Assembly (NCBI GenBank): GCA_035772405.1
Contig: JAYKKM010000142.1
Coordinates: forward strand, 1,702,501 to 1,766,500
Length of the DNA: 64,000 nt
Reading direction: 5' to 3'
Source: Chrysogorgia sp. JL179-B06
Taxonomy: Eukaryota; Cnidaria; Anthozoa; Scleralcyonacea; Chrysogorgiidae
In this document: piece by piece, positions 58,950-64,000 of the stretch
Position numbering within the stretch: the first letter of the stretch is position 1
Layout: every line of letters starts with the position of its first letter
The notes under the pieces: generated by a model
What the model saw: only the letters and a program-made list of their open reading frames with translations
The model's database searches: none
Told to the model about the DNA's origin: nothing
Program-made: the position numbers and the translations under genes

Positions 58950-59632
58950 TATCATCTAAAAATATTTTGAGAAATATCCTTTTTAAAAATACCGTAACTA
59001 AGGAATATCAGTCATTCGGCCATAAGATGGCGTCGAGGTAAGAGCTCCGTGGCGGAAATTTCTATGATTAATTCTATCAAAATTTGATTATTTTTATTTC
59101 AAACTACATTACAAGGCTTCCAATAAAAATATGGAATATTTTTGGATGGCACGTGCACGTAAGTATACATCACATCGGGTGAGGTATGATGGTTATGTAT
59201 AATAGAATTTTTTGTATTTTTTTTTTCAAAAACGCGGTGTGTGTGTCAGAGTCTATATATATCACAGATGCTTAACACTATTCACCTTGAATGACCTTCA
59301 ATCTCTCTGGTCGTTGCAGTCAGGGACGACTATAAAACTGGTCGTACAACAACACGACCCAAGTGATATATATACTCTTGACCGCGACCACTTTTTGACT
59401 AATTTTATACAAAAAACCTCTTGTATACGACCAGGTGCATATCCCCCCCTGATTTGATGGCTGGTCGCTCTTTACAGGGTGACCACACCTTAAAACTATT
59501 CAACCCCCCTGGAAATATGGGACTGGACTGTGCTCTGATTGGTCAATTCAAATCATACTCGATTCTGATTGGCTTAGAGCTCAGTCCAGTCCCTAACACA
59601 TTGATAATAATAATATATATATTATTACTACT
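58950..59632 (-). repeat. Right TIR of the giant Polinton
   Basis: Inverted partner of 9564-10612 without the MITE. Contains the shared blocks listed there with noticeable substitutions (for example CCTTAGTTACGG-type versus CCCTAGTTACTG), so the two ends have diverged more than those of the inner element. Confidence 0.85.
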
Positions 59633-59637
59633 AACAT

Positions 59638-59915
59638 CCATAGATCAAGACTGCGAACTCCTTCCAAGAAAAGGGTATAGATCAAATCCTGAGAAAGAAG
59701 AAGCAGTCGTGCAAATCACATCTGACCTAATGGATAAGAATGCATTCAAGTTTACTGCAGGTCGATGTGGATACCCAACATTTCCTGACTTTGAGGCCAA
59801 TATCATTAACATAGATTATCGGGATCTACACAAATGGATTAAAGAACATTTACAGCTTTGGGGATCCATTTATACCAATGTAACAGATAGTTCCCCTCAT
59901 GTTACAAACACATAA
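59638..59915 (+). pseudogene. 3' part of transposase exon 7
   Basis: Continues the frame that stopped at 9563: an Asp/Cys start, RKGYRSNPEKEEAVVQITSD, FTAGRCGYPTFPDFEANI, DLHKWIKEHLQLWGS, then TAA. This C-terminal Cys/aromatic block ends the DUF6589-like protein. 59916-60155 between this gene and the convergent helicase shows nothing notable. Confidence 0.75.
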
Positions 59916-60155
59916 ACCAAATTAGACTGCAATCTATTCAAACAAAGTGAAAATTAAACATTTTGAGCAGTATAAACTGTATTATTCAAATTAATATAAA
60001 CAATTAATTGTTGTGAAATTATCAATATTTAACATGTGTGTAAACACCAAATCAAGACTAGTCAGTTGTACAAAGGCATTTCATATGTGTCTACCTTTGG
60101 GATGCTAAAAATGCCAAATTTTGATTTAACTAGTATATATGTACCAATGTTATTC

Positions 60156-62667
60156 TTAATCAGCTTCACTATCTGAAAAGTGCATATTATTAAAAAAGCT
60201 ATCTAGTGTTTCTGCAAAAGGCAGAAAATCTGGAGAATGTTCCATGTTTGCATTTGAACAAGTTGTTTGCTCCAAATATTCATCGGGAATGTCCATAAAA
60301 ATTTCGTTTATAACTTCAAGAATTATATATGCATGAGTAGCATTAAAAATTGGAAAACTTGAAACAATGTCTTCTACTGTAAATATTTTATGACTGTTCT
60401 CAAGAATATCATCTATCAACTGAGATGAAAATCCATGAGAAGCAACGGTATCAAAAACGGCTGCCTTACCAATCGTAATGTCTGCCAAAACTTCATTTAG
60501 GGCATCTCGCAGAGCTTTCTGGTCTTCTGCTACAGGTCTGACAAGTCCACTTCTTTTCAAGGGCTCTGAATTATCCTTGTCAAAAGCAAATGAAACTGGG
60601 CATCCTTCTATAGCACAGAGGCATGACTTGCTACAATAACTGCAGCAATCGTGTTTGACATCTGCAGGCTGTACTGAGGAGTCAAAGGGATGGTATGCAG
60701 CAACACGATAGCAACCATTTGTTTTAACAAATTGTTTTACATCCTTACTACAATGGCTTAATTACTTACCATGGTAAACAATGATGACATGGGCTTGTTC
60801 TCCATCACGGACAGCCCTTCCTGCTTCCTGAAGCTGGTCTAAAAGATTCCTAGCTGGCCCCCAATTTATAACATATTAGATATCTGGAAAGTTCACTCCC
60901 ATACTGAGAGCTGATGAGGTTATAACTACTCTTTTATTTCCTTGGCCTTTGAGCTGATGGAAAGTATTTAAATATTATAAAGTTTTTTGACCTTGTTACT
61001 CTTCATATTTCAATTTTTATGTACAAATTTCATAATCATTTACTGCCATCAGTCTTTCATAATTTCTTCACTAGTGTGAATAAGATTCATAAACATAATA
61101 CTAGGCTTGCTGCTAAACAATCTTATTATCTTCCAAAAGTAAGAACAAATTATGGAATTTTTAATATTAGATTTCAAGGTCCAACAGTGTGGAATTCTAT
61201 TGATGAGGACATCAAGTCCTACTCAATGGTATTATTTAAATTCAAATGTAAGCAAAGTTTCTTAGAGCACTATTGAATTTCCATATTTGTAATACTTTCA
61301 TGAAGGTGATAAACTTGTTTTTCAAGATATTATTGTAGTTATTATTTAAATCAACGTGGTTCTTTGTGTTTCTATATGTATGTATTGCTTTGTGACCTTT
61401 AATAATTATTTATTTACTCTTTAATATTATTACACCTCTGACTGGCCTCTAGGCATTTTTAACCTTTTGGTTATTTCTGGTGGCCAGTATTCCTACAAAT
61501 TTAAATTTATCTGTAAATAGCTTTTCTGTTCAAAAAGGGATCAATAAAATTGTATTGTATTGTATTGGAACAATCTCTCTTTATGTTCCTTGAATGAATT
61601 GGAGTGATACATTCCAATAATGCTTGAATCTGGTTTTTGAGATTCAGGAGGGTAATATGCAGATGACCCAGCTTGAACATTAAATGATTGAAGACTGCAG
61701 CAATGTCATTTAGAGTGTTACAAAATATAAGGGTCTTCGGACAGTAAATACTAGTCTCCTCTATCATTTTGATGAGCCATGATAATTGTCCAAACATTTC
61801 AATTTGTCTAACTCCCTTAACAGTGAATCTTATGTTTTTTCTCTCTGGGCTGACAAAAAGATGTACTGCATCCTTCATAGATAGGTCTCTCTCTATCACT
61901 TCCAGGGTCCCTTTATCAGCTGTACCAGTTAGGGCCAAGAAAGGAGTTCCTTAAAACATAATAAAAATAACAACGATTATATCGCACAAAACGTAGTAAA
62001 ATAAATAACTTACCTTCCTTACAGAAGGACCTCAACATCGCCAATTCTGAAAATGCTTTTCGAAAAACTTTCATCTTCTCGCCAGCATTTCCAGATTTCC
62101 TTTAATTAATCAAATGAAACATCAGTTTTACTATAAAATAGAACCTATTCTGATGGACAAAACTTATATATATACCTTTTACCAGTCCATGTTTCAAGTG
62201 TGTGGGACTCGTCTATAACCACTGCAGCCATGTTACTGTGAAATTCGCCATCTTTGATGCAGGACAAGAATTTCTGCTCTAGTGCATATTCTGGAGAAGA
62301 ATAGATTATATGGAACTTCCCTTTCTTTATGTCCTCTGCGCTAGCTTCTGGAAGAGAAGATGCTGTAATACCTAGATCCTGTACTTCGGCCAGCTGATCT
62401 TCGATTAGCTAGACTACGAAGCGGGCATATTACCTGAACACGAAGCTTCTCGGTCGCCACAAGAACTAATAGTTGGAAGATCAGGCTTTTCCCGAAGCCC
62501 GTAGGAAGAACTCCAACGACATCTTGACCAAAATAAAGACTTTTGATTGCTTTATTCTGTTCTTCTTTCAATCTAAATTTGAATCCATTCTGCTCCAGCT
62601 TTAACATAACAGAATACAAACAGCTTTCGAACTCACACATACATGTATCATCTTGAAACGACGCCAT
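60156..62667 (-). pseudogene. RecQ-like SF2 DNA helicase of the DNA transposon
   Basis: Exons by splice signals: 62176-62667, 62014-62099 and about 60156-61949 (with an insertion). Motifs: FRLKEEQNKAIKSLYFGQDV and LPTGFGKSLIFQ (Q-motif and Walker A), VVIDESHTLETW (DEAH-type), FLALTGTADKGT (III), PKTLIFCNT (IV), VITSSALSMGVNFPD (V), QEAGRAVRDG (VI) and a Cys cluster (HDCCSYCSKSCLC). Damage: a frameshift near 62412 at a CTAGCTA repeat, another near 61670, in-frame TAA at 60876 and 60762 and a LINE insert. Its partner is the transposase; it probably aided replication-linked transposition. Confidence 0.8.
60970..61566 (+). mobile_element. 5'-truncated LINE fragment 3
   Basis: Plus-strand open frame (LVTLHISIFMYKFHNHLLPS through RFQGPTVWNSID) typical of the very C-terminus of LINE ORF2, then a 3' UTR and a terminal (TTGTA)n array at 61544-61566. 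It splits the helicase exon. Left edge placed to within about 10 bp. Confidence 0.75.
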
Positions 62668-62747
62668 ATTGCGGCTTTTCCCGCAGTTCGATCACGTGGT
62701 GGTTGACCAATCATATTCTACGACCAAATTTTACCCGTAGAATAGGC

Positions 62748-62882
62748 AAATCAGTGGGGGTTTGCGGCAGGCCCTCCTTCCTCCCCCCCCCCGCAACCAG
62801 CCCCCCCCCCCCCCCCCCCCCCCCCCCGCAATCCCCTCCCCAATCCCCGGCCCCCAATCCCGGAGGGCCGCTACGCAGGCTA
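62748..62882 (-). repeat. Right TIR of the DNA transposon
   Basis: Inverted partner of 4012-4137, ending GGCCGCTACGCAGGCTA. Contains a poly-C run of about 30, longer than in the left TIR. Confidence 0.85.
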
Positions 62883-62912
62883 CCGCGCGACGAGCAAGGC
62901 GGTATTTAGTAT
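62883..62912 (-). other. Right 9-bp duplication and remnant of LINE 2
   Basis: 62883-62891 is CCGCGCGAC. 62892-62912 continues the LINE 2 coding frame upstream of 4011 for about seven codons before the LTR of the next element. Confidence 0.7.
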
Positions 62913-63374
62913 TGTTAAGTTGTATCATCATGAGTTTGTAGCAAAGTTTTACAGCTGGATGCTATTCCTAACACAAACCTGTTTTTGGGAGCAGGAACCA
63001 GGTGTTTTATCGTGATACCATCACTAGAAAGATTATCAACCAAGACTAAGAGCTCTTTCTACCCTTTCCCACAATCATAATGGAGGTTTATATTCAGAGT
63101 TTTCCTTCTCCTAGAAAGGTTGCCTTCACCACGGCTATAGGGCCCTTCCTAACCTTTTAACTATACTCATTTTGATGTATAAATTGTCATGAACATCCTG
63201 TTGGATACTTCATGTTATAGTTAATCAAGTGACCGAGAGGTCACGTGGCTGTTGTGTTATGTTAATGGCGATTTGGTCGATAAAGATATCAATAAATTCA
63301 AACTAATAAACGTTTCGGAGTTTAATCCTATGGACACTTAAGTGAATTAATTAAGTGAAATAATATATACAACA
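62913..63374 (+). mobile_element. 5' LTR of a BEL/Pao retrotransposon
   Basis: Begins TGTTAAG and ends ATACAACA, giving TGTT...AACA ends, 462 bp. AATAAA at about 63290 could be the polyadenylation signal. TGGTCCTTTCGAGCC directly after it may be the primer-binding site; I could not match it to a tRNA. The 3' LTR lies outside the window. AGTAT at 62908-62912 may be the left duplication. Confidence 0.65.
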
Positions 63375-63479
63375 TGGTCCTTTCGAGCCGGAGACGAACC
63401 TAAATCTACGAGCCTTTGGAAAACAATCTACGCGAGCAAATTAACAACAAATCTTATTCGGCAACGTGACGCCAACGAA

Positions 63480-64000
63480 ATGAATGACGAAGTGGCAAAG
63501 AAACGAAAGATTCGAGGTGGACATAGATCCTCGACGAGGAGAACAATTAAATCCTCGATCACCATCCTTAACGATTTTGATCCAGCGAACAAATCACTTA
63601 TTGAGAAGCTAATGCAACAGAAGATTACATTAAAGGAGAAATTAGACATTTTGCAAGCTTTGGACGATGACATACTAGTTAGTGTCGAAGAACAAAATAT
63701 CGAGAGAGAAATCGAAGAATGTGACCTTCTGAGAGAAGAAATACATGCCACTTTAGTTCGAATCAATTCTTCAGTTAATTCTGCAAATGTATCATTGGTA
63801 TCAGACCCAGTTGGAGGGATAGAGATGGGGAACAACCTAAACTCAAGCACTTCAAGCCAGGCAGTTGCAAAGGTAAAGTTACCAAAACTGAATTTAAAAA
63901 AGTTCAAGGGAGATATTAAAGAGTGGACGCCATTCTGGGATAGCTATTCATCATCCATACACAACAACCCTGATTTAAATAGTATTGACAAATTTAACTA
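63480..64000 (+). CDS. BEL/Pao gag N-terminus (DUF1759-like), partial
   Basis: The frame is open from just after the LTR; ATG 63480 is the first suitable start (MNDEVAKKRKIRGGHRSST). A coiled coil (LIEKLMQQKITLKEKLDIL) precedes KVKLPKLNLKKFKGDIKEW and TPFWDSYSSSIHNN, the signature of BEL/Pao gag (DUF1759). It continues past the window end. Confidence 0.85.
   Translation, partial: MNDEVAKKRKIRGGHRSSTRRTIKSSITILNDFDPANKSLIEKLMQQKITLKEKLDILQALDDDILVSVEEQNIEREIEECDLLREEIHATLVRINSSVNSANVSLVSDPVGGIEMGNNLNSSTSSQAVAKVKLPKLNLKKFKGDIKEWTPFWDSYSSSIHNNPDLNSIDKFN

Larger units (their letters stand above)
9564..59632. mobile_element. Giant Polinton/Maverick (adintovirus-like) element, about 31.7 kb without its own insert
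   Basis: TIRs begin AGTAGTAATAATATAT and are inverted at 59632. Contents include PolB, packaging ATPase, adenain-like protease, major capsid, penton and a retroviral-type integrase, the hallmark Polinton set. The arms carry multigene families and host-like modulators. The element interrupts the transposase exon and is itself interrupted at 32612-50969. It is larger than the usual 15-20 kb. Several core genes are broken, so this copy is probably inactive. Confidence 0.9.

Noticed and set aside
60735..60780. GGTAAGT considered as a splice donor in the helicase
   Set aside because: The frame on both sides continues the helicase C-terminal region without a gap, so an in-frame TAA fits better than an intron.
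63428..63907. Long minus-strand frame at the right edge
   Set aside because: Antisense to the BEL/Pao gag frame, which has the recognisable domain.

Overview
The window is eukaryotic, most likely from a marine invertebrate such as a cnidarian or sponge; the phylum is an inference. It has spliceosomal introns, TATA boxes, AATAAA signals and microsatellites, and it consists almost entirely of mobile DNA nested inside mobile DNA. No ordinary host gene is visible.

Outside to inside: (1) A CR1/L2-like LINE on the minus strand (867-4011, with a short remnant at 62892-62912) abuts an older LINE fragment (1-841). It is cut on its 5' side by a BEL/Pao LTR retrotransposon that starts at 62913 and runs off the window. 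(2) That LINE's ORF is split by a 58.9-kb DNA transposon (4012-62882) with GC-rich terminal inverted repeats (TIRs) and an exact 9-bp target duplication. It encodes a multi-exon, zinc-finger, DUF6589-like transposase on plus and a RecQ-like SF2 helicase on minus; this pairing resembles AcademH elements. (3) The last transposase exon is split by a giant Polinton/Maverick/adintovirus-like element (9564-59632; about 31.7 kb without its own insert). (4) Inside that element an 18.36-kb, GC-richer Polinton (32612-50969) has landed with an exact 6-bp duplication and 735-bp TIRs, splitting the gene just upstream of the outer integrase. Small MITEs and a truncated LINE fragment decorate the layers.

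The giant Polinton has a central core: protein-primed-type DNA polymerase B, packaging ATPase, adenain-like protease, double-jelly-roll major capsid, penton, integrase and small basic pX-like proteins. Its two arms carry accessory genes, each with its own TATA box: three paralogous families repeated in the arms, a Bcl-2-like candidate, a SET-domain methyltransferase, a Fic-domain protein and Cys-rich small proteins. Polymerase, ATPase, protease, penton and Fic are broken; integrase, major capsid and most arm genes are open.

The inner Polinton is much better preserved. It carries PolB with an embedded HNH/endonuclease-VII-like insert, a zinc-ribbon protein, membrane proteins, thymidine kinase, a BRO-N/VRR-NUC/C2H2 fusion, a fibre-like protein, two related jelly-roll candidates, a chromodomain integrase, major capsid (one frameshift) and packaging ATPase. 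I found no adenain-like protease in it.

Damage is consistent with the nesting order: the outer layers carry many stops and indels, the innermost element one clear lesion. All functional statements come from motif reading; no searches were run.
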